Notes: generated by a model from the sequence alone, not told the origin. A DNA stretch of 63,315 nt from E44-bin89 sp034409565 (GCA_034409565.1 DAOUMS010000012.1:1-63315), one strand, 5' to 3'. Counted from the stretch's first letter, positions 8,622 to 17,051 are shown. Numbers and translations are program-made.

Positions 8622-9869
8622 TTATTTCCCTTCAACTCCGGTCATTATTCGCGCATCCGCGGGCATACCCGGCTTCAGTTTCTGCTCCGGGTTGGCCAGG
8701 CTGATTTTAACGGCGAAGACCGTCTTTTCCCGTTCCTCTTTCAACTGGATATTTTTGGGGGTGAACAGTGCATTTGGCGATATGTAGACAATGGTGCCGG
8801 TAAAATACTCATCGGGATATGAGTCCACGGATACCTGGACTTCCTGCCCCAGCTTCACCAGACCGAGGCTGCGTTCCGGAACATAGGCGGTCAGCGTTAC
8901 CTCGTCCAGCCTGGTAACGGTCAGGAGCGGGGTGCCCGGCTGGGCGATTTCACCCACTTCCGCATGACGGGAAGCGACCACACCGGATACCGGCGAGGCC
9001 ACGGTGAGCTTTTCGAGTTGCACCTTGATGACCTCGAGGGAGGCCTCAGCCTGCTCGACCTGCTGCTCCGCTGCCTTCACCGCCGCGATGGCTGTCTGGT
9101 AGGCGGTATGGGCGTTATCCACGGCGGCGTTGATTTCCTGAGGGTTTTCCCTGATGGCCAGCAGGTTCTGCAGCGCTGCCTCTGCCGTAGCCACGCGGAG
9201 TTCCGCAGCCGGTACCCGCCATAACTTTTCCAGTTCTTTCTGGTAAGCCAGAGACAGTTCCGCCGCGTCCAGCTCGCCTTCCGCGGGATAAATTTCCTTC
9301 CTCATCGTGTATATGCCAAGCAGGTCAAGGCTTTTCAAATCCTCCAGGTTTTCCAGAACCTTTTCTGCGGTATCGCGCCGAATCTCAGCCAACGGCACAT
9401 TAAGGTCGCTTTCAATCTCCTTTTCCCGCCGCAGGTTCAATGCCGCCATTTCCAGTTCTCCCTGGGCGGCGATGATTCTGGCCTCCAGTTCCAGCGGGTT
9501 GCGCTGCACATCAAGCGCGTTTTCCCAGGCCTTTTTGGCGCCGTCCCGCGATATTATGGCCTGTTCCAGATGGGCCTGGGCCAGGTTAACGTTCGCTGCC
9601 GCCTGCCTCTTTTGGGCGGTGAGCAGCGAGTCGTCCAGACGGATAAGGGTGACACCGGCCGCGACATGGTCGCCCTCCTCGGCAGCGATTTCGGCAATGC
9701 GACCGCCGCTCTCGGCAGCAATGGCCACGTCTGTAGCCTCAATAAACCCGGAAGTGGCGATTTCTCCGGCCCGGTCCGCCGGAGAGCAGCCGGACGACCA
9801 CCAGAGAGCCACGGCAAACACCGCCAGCAGAAAAAGGACAGCCACCAGCTTTGTCTTTTTCCGTTTCAT
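8622..9869 (-). CDS. HlyD-family membrane fusion protein, YbhG type
   Basis: The 415-residue product starts with a basic segment and one hydrophobic helix ending in SSGCSP, which may be a lipobox. It then shows the split biotinyl-lipoyl halves (GGRIAEIAAEEGDHVAAG near 55-72 and VASPVSGVVASRHAEVGE near 290) separated by a long Ala/Gln/Glu-rich coiled coil (~90-285), and ends with the beta-barrel domain. Such proteins bridge an inner-membrane exporter to the outside. GGAGGGCAAA before ATG 9869 fixes the start. It is cotranscribed with the tandem ATPase downstream. Confidence 0.9.
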   Translation of the reverse strand: MKRKKTKLVAVLFLLAVFAVALWWSSGCSPADRAGEIATSGFIEATDVAIAAESGGRIAEIAAEEGDHVAAGVTLIRLDDSLLTAQKRQAAANVNLAQAHLEQAIISRDGAKKAWENALDVQRNPLELEARIIAAQGELEMAALNLRREKEIESDLNVPLAEIRRDTAEKVLENLEDLKSLDLLGIYTMRKEIYPAEGELDAAELSLAYQKELEKLWRVPAAELRVATAEAALQNLLAIRENPQEINAAVDNAHTAYQTAIAAVKAAEQQVEQAEASLEVIKVQLEKLTVASPVSGVVASRHAEVGEIAQPGTPLLTVTRLDEVTLTAYVPERSLGLVKLGQEVQVSVDSYPDEYFTGTIVYISPNALFTPKNIQLKEEREKTVFAVKISLANPEQKLKPGMPADARIMTGVEGK

Positions 9870-9987
9870 TTTGCCCTCCGCTTACCAAAGTTAAGGTAAT
9901 AAAATTAAATATTTATTACAATATTATTTTACGGCAAATTAAACGGCTAAAACAGGTCGTGGCCGAGGAAAAATATCAGGCCGGGAA

Positions 9988-11199
9988 TTAACCGTTCTTT
10001 ATGGCCCCCTCTGCCTGCAAACGGGAGATAGCCTCATCGGAGTAGCTGAGAAGGTTTTTCAGGATTTCCCCGGTGTGTTCCCCCAGCCGGGGGGCCGGGG
10101 TGTAAACCTCTCCCGGTGTTTCGGAAAGACGCAGTGGTGAACTGGCAATCTTTATCCGGCCCATTTGCGGCTGGTCAACTTCCACCAGCATGTTGCGGTG
10201 CTGGAGGCAGGGGTCCTCACAGACCTGCTTGATGTTGTTTATCGGGGAGTGCGGGATGGACTCTTTTTCCAGAATTTTACTCCAGGCACGGGTGGTCCTT
10301 TTCACCATCTCCTTTGCCACGATTTCAATCAGCGTTTTTCGGTTCCGGGAGCGGAGCGGGGTGGTCTTGAACTCGGGCTGCAGGCATAAATCTTCCCGGC
10401 CAATCGCGGTGCAGAACCGCTTCCAGATGCTATCGTTGCCGATGGCGATGACCATCCAGCCATCTCTGGTGGGTATGCTTTGAAATGGGGCGATGCTCGG
10501 GTGGGCAGAACCGAGCGGCCTGGGGATGCGGTGGCCGACGGTGTACTGGACAACGGCGTTTTCCAGAACAGAGAACAGGCCATCCACCATTGAGCCATCA
10601 TAATACTGGCCCCGGCCGGTTTTTTGGCGGTGCATCAGGGCGGCCAGGATGCCGATGGCGGCCTGGTGGCCGGCAAAGATATCACCAATGGACGAGCCAG
10701 CCCGGCACGGCGCACCATCTTCAGGGCCGGTGATGCTCATGAAACCGCTGTACGCCTGGGCGATGATGTCATAGGCCGGGCGGGAGCCGTATTCCGGCGG
10801 TGTATCGTGGCCGAAGCCGGAAATGGAGGCATAGATGACGGCCGGGTTTATTTTCTGTATCTCCTCCCAGCCGAACCCCATTTCCGCCATGGTGGTGGGG
10901 CGGTAGTTTTCAATGATAACGTCAGACATCTTAATCAGCTCACGGAGAATCTGCCTACCTTTTTCCTGCTTGAGGTTCAATACCAGGCTTTTTTTATTCC
11001 GGTTGAGGCTGGCGAAATAGGCGCTGCGGTTCTTGCCCGGCTCACCGGCGAAAGGGCCAAATTCCCGGGCATCATCACCGTGCGGTGGCTCAATGTGGAG
11101 CACCTCGGCACCAAGGTCGGCCAGTATCATGGTGGCCGTCGGTCCGGCCAAAACGTGCGTCAGGTCAATAACGCGTATGCCTTCCAGGGCTCTCGCCAT
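9988..11199 (-). CDS. CaiB/BaiF (class III) CoA transferase
   Basis: The 403-residue protein has the typical opening (GIRVIDLTHVLAGPTATMIL, LGAEVLHIEPP), the NRNKKSL segment and the GSSIGDIFAG region carrying the Asp that forms the acyl anhydride in formyl-CoA transferase. Family members move CoA between carboxylic acids. AAGGAG lies 8 nt before ATG 11199. It is the last gene of the operon MFS carrier - small lyase subunit - large lyase subunit - CoA transferase, so it may activate the imported hydroxyacid or its product. The exact CoA donor and acceptor cannot be read from the sequence. Confidence 0.92.
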   Translation of the reverse strand: MARALEGIRVIDLTHVLAGPTATMILADLGAEVLHIEPPHGDDAREFGPFAGEPGKNRSAYFASLNRNKKSLVLNLKQEKGRQILRELIKMSDVIIENYRPTTMAEMGFGWEEIQKINPAVIYASISGFGHDTPPEYGSRPAYDIIAQAYSGFMSITGPEDGAPCRAGSSIGDIFAGHQAAIGILAALMHRQKTGRGQYYDGSMVDGLFSVLENAVVQYTVGHRIPRPLGSAHPSIAPFQSIPTRDGWMVIAIGNDSIWKRFCTAIGREDLCLQPEFKTTPLRSRNRKTLIEIVAKEMVKRTTRAWSKILEKESIPHSPINNIKQVCEDPCLQHRNMLVEVDQPQMGRIKIASSPLRLSETPGEVYTPAPRLGEHTGEILKNLLSYSDEAISRLQAEGAIKNG

Positions 11200-11244
11200 T
11201 TCATATTCTCCTTTGCGCCATGTTCCAGAGGTACATTAGCCGCT

Positions 11245-12432
11245 TCAGAAGCTCAGGTCCCTCAGGTATATCTGGGTGGGGTCGGTATGGCGCAGGGTTT
11301 CCACCTTGGTCATGGTGCCGGAAGCGATGTCCAGCACCACCTGAAGCAGCTTTCCGCCGGCCTTTTCAATGGTGTCTTCGCCTTCAATCACGGTGCCGGA
11401 GTAAAAGTCAATGCTGGTTGGCGCCATGGCCAGCGTCTTGGGATTGGCCGTTGTCCACAGGAGCGGCGCGATGACGGCGGTGGAAGTGTAAAGCAGGTCG
11501 TTGCCCACCAGCCCCCCGCCCCCAAGCTGAAAGATAACCAGCTGCGCTCCCGAGGCAGCGTAGCCGGCAAAGATGGAACCCATGCTCATCCAGTTGTCCA
11601 CGAAGTACAGCCCCTTGCCTTCGGGCCTTTCCCCGTACTTGAGCACGCCCTGTATCGGTGCTGAGCCTGACTTGTGGATGGCACCCAGCGACTTCTCTTC
11701 CAGCGAGGAAATGCCGCCGGCGATATTGGAAGGCACCGGGTTAACGGTGCGAATATCCTCGCCGGTTGCTTTGGCGATGGTCTCAATTTCGGCGGCAGCC
11801 TCAAGTATCTTTCTGGACACTTCGTCATTAATGCCACGCCTGGCCAGAACATGTTCGGCGCCGATAATCTCCGTGGTCTCGCCGAAGAAGGCGGTGCCGC
11901 TAGCCGCGATGATGCGGTCGAAGAGGTTGCCGATGACCGGGTTGCCGGCAATACCGGAGGTAGTATCCGAGTGGCCGCATTTCACGCCTATGGATAAATG
12001 GCTCAAGTCGAAGGGCTGCCGTCTGAGGCGTGAGGCTTCAAGGACCATCTCTCTCGCGAGCTGGACCCCTTTCTCTAGAGCTCTGAGTGTGCTCCCTTCT
12101 TTGGCCACATCCAGTATTTCCACCCGCTTCTTGGACTTGGCAATTTCTTCGGCAAGGCGAGCGGGCTTCAGTTCCGGGTACCCCGCACCCGCACTCTGGC
12201 TATGGATAATAACCGAAGCTACATTCGGGTTGCGGCCCATGCCGATAAGGGTTCGCGCAATGGTCTCGCGGTCGCGGCTGGTGCGCCCGCTTCCCGAATC
12301 GGCGGTCAGGATGGTTTTGGTGCCAGCAACGAAATCACAAATTTTGGCGGCCAGGAGTCCCCACGGGATTACCAGTACATAGTTGCGGATTCCGGCCGAG
12401 CCGTCCGGTCTTGCGTATCCCGTAAAATTCAT
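11245..12432 (-). CDS. UxaA/SuyB-family lyase, large subunit
   Basis: This 395-residue protein corresponds to the C-terminal catalytic part of altronate/galactarate dehydratases and to SuyB of (R)-sulfolactate sulfo-lyase. Recognisable family segments are GYARPDGSAGIRNYV at the start, IHSQSAGAGYPE, and GVKCGHSDTTSGIAGNP around residues 150-170. The N-terminal SAF domain is encoded by the preceding gene, and the two overlap by 4 nt (ATGA), so subunits are made together. Either dehydration of a sugar acid or desulfonation of sulfolactate is possible; the neighbouring organic-acid carrier and CoA transferase do not decide between them. Confidence 0.85.
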   Translation of the reverse strand: MNFTGYARPDGSAGIRNYVLVIPWGLLAAKICDFVAGTKTILTADSGSGRTSRDRETIARTLIGMGRNPNVASVIIHSQSAGAGYPELKPARLAEEIAKSKKRVEILDVAKEGSTLRALEKGVQLAREMVLEASRLRRQPFDLSHLSIGVKCGHSDTTSGIAGNPVIGNLFDRIIAASGTAFFGETTEIIGAEHVLARRGINDEVSRKILEAAAEIETIAKATGEDIRTVNPVPSNIAGGISSLEEKSLGAIHKSGSAPIQGVLKYGERPEGKGLYFVDNWMSMGSIFAGYAASGAQLVIFQLGGGGLVGNDLLYTSTAVIAPLLWTTANPKTLAMAPTSIDFYSGTVIEGEDTIEKAGGKLLQVVLDIASGTMTKVETLRHTDPTQIYLRDLSF

Positions 12433-12737
12433 CTGGTGTCTCCTTTCCTTAAATCGCCTCTGCCACGCCCGCCTTCCAGGTTGTGGACGTGGACCATTTC
12501 CCCCTGCTCGATGTCACGAGAGGCGATGCCGATAGTCTCACCGTACTTGATAATATTGGCGCCTTTACTGATATCAGATACGGCGATTTTGAAACCGAAA
12601 GCTATGCTTTCCTTGGCCTTTACGGTGTGGGTCTCCCCACCGAGACGAACCATCACCCCGGTACCGGGCGCCACGTCCTCAAGCAGTGTGGCCACATTAT
12701 CCTTTTCCGAGAGCATCAAGGCACCTCTGGCTGTCAT
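12429..12737 (-). CDS. UxaA/SuyA-family lyase, small SAF-domain subunit
   Basis: At 102 residues this is a stand-alone SAF domain of the type at the N-terminus of altronate dehydratase and in SuyA (VATLLEDVAPGTGVMV near the start; ISKGANIIKYGETIGIAS near 60-80; a HVHNLEGGRGRGDL end). In two-subunit enzymes it completes the active site of the large subunit. It starts inside the end of the MFS gene (4-nt overlap) and overlaps the large subunit by 4 nt. The pair therefore forms a tightly coupled operon with the carrier. Confidence 0.85.
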   Translation of the reverse strand: MTARGALMLSEKDNVATLLEDVAPGTGVMVRLGGETHTVKAKESIAFGFKIAVSDISKGANIIKYGETIGIASRDIEQGEMVHVHNLEGGRGRGDLRKGDTR

Positions 12738-14026
12738 TCAACTCCTCCTTTTCCAACTTCAGAATCTGATTCACGGGCCGTTTTCACGCGGGAAACGCCG
12801 GCGATGAGCAGTGAGGCGACCACGGCCACGCCAGCATAGGCGAGCCAGACACCGTGGTAGCTGCCCCAGGTATCGTATACCCATCCGGCCAGCGGTGGTC
12901 CGGCAATCATCCCTACGGCGTTGATACCGACAATAAAGCCGAAAGTGGTGCCAAAGTTCGACCGGCCGAAATACTCTGAAACTATGGAAGGTCTGACGCC
13001 GGTGGAGCCGCCGTAACCGACGCTAAAAAGAAAAAGGAAGGGAATAAGCATCCAGAAGCCGACGGCTGAAGCATACCCAAAACAGAGCAGTCCAGCGGTT
13101 ACCATGACGAACGCCGCGGCAACTATGCGGCGGCGGTCAAACTTGTCCCCCAGCCAGCCAAAACCAAGTCGGCCGGCAACGCTCATCATCGGTATGGCCA
13201 TGGCTACCAGGCTGGCCCGAGACCTCGTCATACCGATGCTGCTGAGATAGGGCATGACATGGGTTATCACCGTGCCGACAAGCAGGGAATGAATCATGTA
13301 AGTGGTGGCTATGCGCCAGAAAGTTGCGGTCTTGAGCGCCTGTGTGGCCCTGATGTGGAGTTCCGCGGTCTGCGGTTCGGTTTCTGTTATCCCCGGTGTC
13401 GCCGGCATATTTTCCCGGCCGTCAGCAAAGTAGCCGTACTGCTCGGGGCGGTGGCGGAAAATGAGGGAGAGGGGAGTAACTATGACCAGCATGCCGGCGG
13501 CCAGGATGGCCATGGTCATCCGCCAATCAAATGCCTCAATAAGCTTGACAATTAAGGGTACAATAAGGCCGCTGAAACCAAAACCGGACATGGCGATGCC
13601 ACTGGCAACGCCAACCTTCGAGCGAAACCAGTTGGCCACAGCGGTCATCAGTACGGTAACGGTAGTGGCGCTCATGCCTAAGGAGATGAGCGCGAAGCCG
13701 CCGTAAAACGTGGCCAGTGAGGTGGTCCGGCTGAGGAGAAAAAGTCCTGCGCTCGTCAGGATAGCGCCACCGAAGATGAGTCGTCGCGGCCCCCAGCGGT
13801 CGGTCAGTATCCCAGTAATCGGGGCAAACAGGCCAAGTTCAAGGCCGCGCAGGGAAGCCGCCAGCGAGATTTGCGCATAGCTCCAGCCCATGTCATTGGC
13901 GATTGGTTCAAAGACGGCCGTAAAACCGTAAAAGACGACGCCCCCGGAGTACAATGAAATGAGCAAGCAAGCTCCGACTATCCACCATCCGTAAAATAGC
14001 CCGGTGGGTTTCCCTTTAGAATGCAT
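12734..14026 (-). CDS. MFS transporter, monocarboxylate/oxalate-formate antiporter-like
   Basis: The 430-residue protein shows twelve hydrophobic segments and the MFS loop-2/3 motif (GILTDRWGPRR, residues ~80-90) with its repeat GWLGDKFDRRR (~290-300). The opening (GLFYGWWIVGACLLISLYSG) and MATVL-type features fit the OFA/monocarboxylate-porter branch. It is the first gene of the operon with the split UxaA/SuyAB-type lyase and CoA transferase, so it most likely imports the hydroxyacid they degrade. Confidence 0.88.
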   Translation of the reverse strand: MHSKGKPTGLFYGWWIVGACLLISLYSGGVVFYGFTAVFEPIANDMGWSYAQISLAASLRGLELGLFAPITGILTDRWGPRRLIFGGAILTSAGLFLLSRTTSLATFYGGFALISLGMSATTVTVLMTAVANWFRSKVGVASGIAMSGFGFSGLIVPLIVKLIEAFDWRMTMAILAAGMLVIVTPLSLIFRHRPEQYGYFADGRENMPATPGITETEPQTAELHIRATQALKTATFWRIATTYMIHSLLVGTVITHVMPYLSSIGMTRSRASLVAMAIPMMSVAGRLGFGWLGDKFDRRRIVAAAFVMVTAGLLCFGYASAVGFWMLIPFLFLFSVGYGGSTGVRPSIVSEYFGRSNFGTTFGFIVGINAVGMIAGPPLAGWVYDTWGSYHGVWLAYAGVAVVASLLIAGVSRVKTARESDSEVGKGGVE

Positions 14027-14367
14027 GGCTGGATAATTTTCGCAACATTATTTTCATGTTTAATAACGCAAAGTAGAAAAAGATTTCAAGATAGTTATAC
14101 CATAATCTGACCCAAGACGGCGAGCCAGGCTGTGTAAGCATTTCGGGGTAGCTGAAATTAAGCATAATGGCGGAAGGCAACCCGGTAAATACAGTAATAA
14201 GCTGTTTATGGATATTAAAGGCGCTAAAGTGGGGTAACTTATCGAGTGTATCGTCGAAGGCAGGTATTGTTTTGTTAAGGTATAACTGCTACATTTATGG
14301 CAGTAGCCATTTTAGCCGCTTGAAGAAAAGCAGTATAGCTGAAAAAATAAAAATTGCATAGGTGCAC
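14027..14367. other. 341-bp divergent intergenic region
   Basis: This AT-rich stretch separates the divergent MFS and cytochrome b genes. A 64-codon frame (14167-14361) abuts the cytochrome gene but has no Shine-Dalgarno and no protein-like composition, so I do not call it. A short imperfect stem (CTGC...GCAG, about 14288-14306) is the only visible structure. No clear -35/-10 pair was found. Confidence 0.4.
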
Positions 14368-15222
14368 ATGGTTGCTTCTCTGGGTTTCTGGGTAATTGAC
14401 AACCTCTTCCCTGGCTTTACGGCCCAGGCCATCCCTGTGTCCTGGCAGGAAATTCTCCGTCCTCTGGGTCTGGCGGTCTATATTCTCACCATACTGGGGC
14501 TGGCGCTGAATTACTTTGTCACCCGCAAAATCAAACCGGGGGAACGGGGAATTCAGGCGGCAGACCAGGAAGTGGTGCGATACTGCAAGCCGACGCGGAT
14601 ACTGCATTGGTGCCATGCGACTTCATTTGTCGTTTTATTTGTGAGCGGCATGGTTTTCTTTTTCTCTGCTTCGACCACGGCAAGTGGTAACTGGCTGCAC
14701 ATTGTACACCGGGCGGCCGGCATTATCTTCATCAGCCTGCCGCTGCTCTATTTGCTGATAAAGTGGCAGGCGGCGTGGTGGGGCATAAAGCTCGCTTTTC
14801 AGTGGGGTGTGGCTGACCTGGAATGGGCCAAGGCGGCACCACAGTATTATTACCTCTTTGAAGAACAGGCAATGCCGCCTCAGGGCTATTTGAACACGGG
14901 CCAGAAAGCTTGGTGGCTCATGGTCATTGTCCTCGGACCGGTCCTGGCGGTTACCGGCGTGCTGCTGTGGGTGTTTCAGGCAGACGCGGCGAGGCAATAT
15001 TATCAGTTAATGCTTTTTTACCATGATGTCTCGTTCATCATCATCGGCAACATGTTCCTCGTTCATATTTACCTGACACTTATTCATCCCCACGCCCACC
15101 CGTGGCAAAGTGGGCCGTGGCACGCCATGACACGGGGAAAAGTTACTTTGGAATACGCCCGGCGGCACCATGGTAAGTGGTTGGAGGGGTTGCGGAAGGC
15201 AGAAAAGCCGCAGCAACAATGA
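14368..15222 (+). CDS. Di-heme cytochrome b, formate dehydrogenase gamma-like
   Basis: The 284-residue membrane protein has about five hydrophobic helices. Candidate heme-ligand histidines lie in RILHWCHA (helix 2), HIVHRAAG (helix 3), FYHDVSF and LVHIYLTLIHPHAHP (last helix). This fits the cytochrome b561/FdnI class that passes electrons between quinone and a periplasmic oxidoreductase. ATG 14368 has AGGTG upstream; a GTG two codons earlier is the alternative. No formate dehydrogenase or hydrogenase subunit is adjacent, so its partner is unknown. Confidence 0.85.
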   Translation: MVASLGFWVIDNLFPGFTAQAIPVSWQEILRPLGLAVYILTILGLALNYFVTRKIKPGERGIQAADQEVVRYCKPTRILHWCHATSFVVLFVSGMVFFFSASTTASGNWLHIVHRAAGIIFISLPLLYLLIKWQAAWWGIKLAFQWGVADLEWAKAAPQYYYLFEEQAMPPQGYLNTGQKAWWLMVIVLGPVLAVTGVLLWVFQADAARQYYQLMLFYHDVSFIIIGNMFLVHIYLTLIHPHAHPWQSGPWHAMTRGKVTLEYARRHHGKWLEGLRKAEKPQQQ

Positions 15223-15265
15223 TTGCCAGCCAATCAAGGTGATTTATCGCTGTCTTAAGCTTAGC

Positions 15266-15508
15266 CTATTTCTTATGCTTGTCGTCCCTGCGGTCCGGTC
15301 GGGACGATGGCGGGTGGAAAATCTGGGGGTGAAGTAGCAGGTACAGCAGTGAGCCGAAGCAGGGAATAAAGAGTATCGTTATTGCCCATGGCGGCTTTCG
15401 CTTTCCGAATACCCGGTCTCTATTGGCTAAATCCTGCAACATGACCGCGGCCAGAACCCAGTGCACGATGCCAAAGAGAACGAGCCGTATAATCCATTCG
15501 GAGTCCAT
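15266..15508 (-). CDS. Small PLDc_N-type two-helix membrane protein
   Basis: The 80-residue protein has two hydrophobic helices (about 6-24 and 42-59) separated by a polar loop with KPPWAITILF, and a charged C-terminal tail (SSRPDRRDDKHKK). This matches the short proteins that carry only the N-terminal membrane domain of cardiolipin synthases. No catalytic HKD motif is present. Its role is unknown. It lies between cytochrome b (convergent) and the PAS membrane sensor. Confidence 0.7.
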   Translation of the reverse strand: MDSEWIIRLVLFGIVHWVLAAVMLQDLANRDRVFGKRKPPWAITILFIPCFGSLLYLLLHPQIFHPPSSRPDRRDDKHKK

Positions 15509-15610
15509 ATCTTTGTTTCAGGTGGCCCTGCTTTATCAGTACCGTTATTATATACGGTACCGTTGTATGAGGCAAAGGCCGTGAAACGGGGAAGGAAAGC
15601 TGGTGCGGGT

Positions 15611-16423
15611 TTACTCTTTTGCTTTCTCGCGCGTGGCAACATTCCTGAAGATGGAAATCTGGCAAGTGGTGCCATCGGAGTCAATATAAGGCGCGGCCGT
15701 GATTTCATACCGTGTGCCATCGGGAAAGCCACATTCCCAGCTGCCAATCTGGCCACTTTCGATGACCTCCGGTATTTTGCATCCCCGGCCGCACGGGGCA
15801 TCGAGGTGATAAAAATGCTGGTAGCAGGGCAGCCCGATGCCGTCGCCGGAGTTCTTAATCAGGTATGAGTTCATAAATCTTATCTTGTAGTCAGGGCCGG
15901 TGATGAGGACGCCATCAGCCATGCCGTCAACGATTTTCAGCAGCCGGTCTCTTTCGGTGGATAGCATTGCTTCCAGTTGCCGGCACCGCTCCGTTCTATT
16001 GCGGGAGATGCCAACCAGTATGCCAATGGCACCGGCAAAAATGGTGAAAAATACCATTCTGAGCAGAGGGTCTGGAAACGGAGAGATGAAGAAAGCGCGG
16101 GGCATAAAGATGATGAACGATACCAGTGTTATGATGAGTGCGCCCTTGACCCGGGCAGTATGCGCGGCATAGATAATCGGTACCAGAAACAGAACACGAT
16201 GAATGTCATGGATACCGTAGAAAAAATCCTGACGCAGCGCATTCCAGGTCACCCAGTCCACCAGTTCGCCAAAATAGTAAAACGCGGTGCAGAACAGTAT
16301 CATTCCGGGCAGAATAAATAGCTTCAAACCCGGCTGACTATTCGTTTCTTTCGCCTTTTCTCTGGGGATATTGCTTCCTGGTTCTGTCATATCCATTAAT
16401 CTCAGGTGGGGAAGCGGTGGCAA
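15611..16423 (-). CDS. Kinase-less membrane PAS sensor with Cys-rich PAS domain
   Basis: With 270 residues it holds a membrane region (about 25-140 from the chosen start) and a single C-terminal PAS domain (~150-258), and then stops: no kinase, cyclase or methyl-accepting domain. The segment RVLFLVPIIYA...KGALIITLVSFIIFMPR is clearly similar to the membrane domain of the NarX-type kinase at 18172. The PAS contains five Cys, three in CYQHFYHLDAPCGRGC, suggesting metal or redox sensing. TTG 16423 follows GGAGGG by 4 nt and is preferred over ATG 16435, which lacks a Shine-Dalgarno; ATG 16396 and 16390 are further options. It follows three microprotein genes on the same strand. Confidence 0.75.
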   Translation of the reverse strand: MPPLPHLRLMDMTEPGSNIPREKAKETNSQPGLKLFILPGMILFCTAFYYFGELVDWVTWNALRQDFFYGIHDIHRVLFLVPIIYAAHTARVKGALIITLVSFIIFMPRAFFISPFPDPLLRMVFFTIFAGAIGILVGISRNRTERCRQLEAMLSTERDRLLKIVDGMADGVLITGPDYKIRFMNSYLIKNSGDGIGLPCYQHFYHLDAPCGRGCKIPEVIESGQIGSWECGFPDGTRYEITAAPYIDSDGTTCQISIFRNVATREKAKE

Positions 16424-16446
16424 ACTACCCTCCATCGGTGTAGTTT
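16422..16446 (-). promoter_or_regulatory. Hairpin presenting the ribosome-binding site of the PAS sensor gene
   Basis: On the minus strand AAACTAC (16446-16440) pairs with GTAGTTT (16428-16422). The 11-nt loop contains the start of the GGAGGG Shine-Dalgarno and the stem overlaps the TTG start. A second small stem (16456-16469, CCTGCC/GGCAGG) sits just upstream, after the stop of the microprotein gene. The arrangement could modulate translation of the sensor. Confidence 0.45.
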
Positions 16447-16481
16447 TTGGTTCTTCCTGCCACGGCAGGGGGAGTTATGCA

Positions 16482-16670
16482 TCAGCTATCTGGCGCCCCG
16501 TTTAGTAGCTCAAGGGCTATGGCTGCCTCGAACTTGTGTGCGGCTTGCTCCCGGCGTCTTCTCCGGATGGCATGACGGATTCCACCTAGGTTCACAAACC
16601 AGACAAATAAAACGACCAGGATAAGAAACGGTACGGCCAGAATAATGGCCAGCATAATCTGCCATTCCAT
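16482..16670 (-). CDS. Single-pass membrane microprotein (62 aa), family member 3
   Basis: One hydrophobic helix (about residues 3-26) is followed by a strongly basic stretch (RRRRREQ) and a short amphipathic tail, so the C-terminus should be cytoplasmic. Its N-terminal half matches the 54-residue product at 17052-17216: M-x-W, a Pro at position 14 within the helix, and FVW[YF]xN[IL]GGI. GGAGAGCAGATT precedes the ATG. I do not recognise the family. It lies directly upstream of the PAS membrane sensor. Confidence 0.7.
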   Translation of the reverse strand: MEWQIMLAIILAVPFLILVVLFVWFVNLGGIRHAIRRRRREQAAHKFEAAIALELLNGAPDS

Positions 16671-16685
16671 AATCTGCTCTCCATT

Positions 16686-16883
16686 TTACATCCAGGCCTG
16701 ATTCACCAATGAGATTTTTGAGGCGTTATTAACGATTTGGTGGTTCTGTGCCACTGCTTTCTCACGCCTCCGGTCGCGAACGAGGCGGTAAAGGCTTTTG
16801 CTCGTTCCTGCCCGGATGAGCGCCGGCCCCGGAATCACGAAAGGCACGACGAGCACCAGCAGTATGATGAATCCAGCCTCCAT
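16686..16883 (-). CDS. Single-pass membrane microprotein (65 aa), family member 2
   Basis: This product has one N-terminal hydrophobic helix (about 4-24) and a basic segment (RLVRDRRREKA) like its two neighbours. The in-helix Pro14 is kept but the FVW.NxGGI motif is replaced by ALIRAGTSKSLY, making it the divergent member. AGGGGGAAATAAAA precedes the ATG. Function unknown; the shared order and strand imply cotranscription with the other two and the PAS sensor. Confidence 0.65.
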   Translation of the reverse strand: MEAGFIILLVLVVPFVIPGPALIRAGTSKSLYRLVRDRRREKAVAQNHQIVNNASKISLVNQAWM

Positions 16884-17051
16884 TTTTATTTCCCCCTTTT
16901 AATGGATGAAATCTGTTTTTTACCGGTAGTACTCTATAACGCATTTCGTGGCCCTATCTCCTCAGTTATTTTATATTTAACTTTCCCCGCGCTCAGAAGG
17001 CCAAGGCATCACGTACAGCGGAATCAGAGTGAATCTTGGGATCATTGATAA

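Noticed and set aside
10624..11664. 346-codon open frame on the plus strand
   Set aside because: It crosses two well-supported minus-strand genes (CoA transferase and large lyase subunit) and shows no protein-like motifs.
14167..14361. 64-codon frame abutting the cytochrome b gene
   Set aside because: No Shine-Dalgarno, biased composition and no similarity to known small subunits; adjacency alone is not enough.
14275..14616. 113-codon minus-strand frame
   Set aside because: Overlaps the start of the cytochrome b gene antisense and has no coding features.
16396..16490. Known riboswitch before the PAS sensor
   Set aside because: The two short stems do not match any aptamer consensus I can recall; kept only as a translational hairpin.
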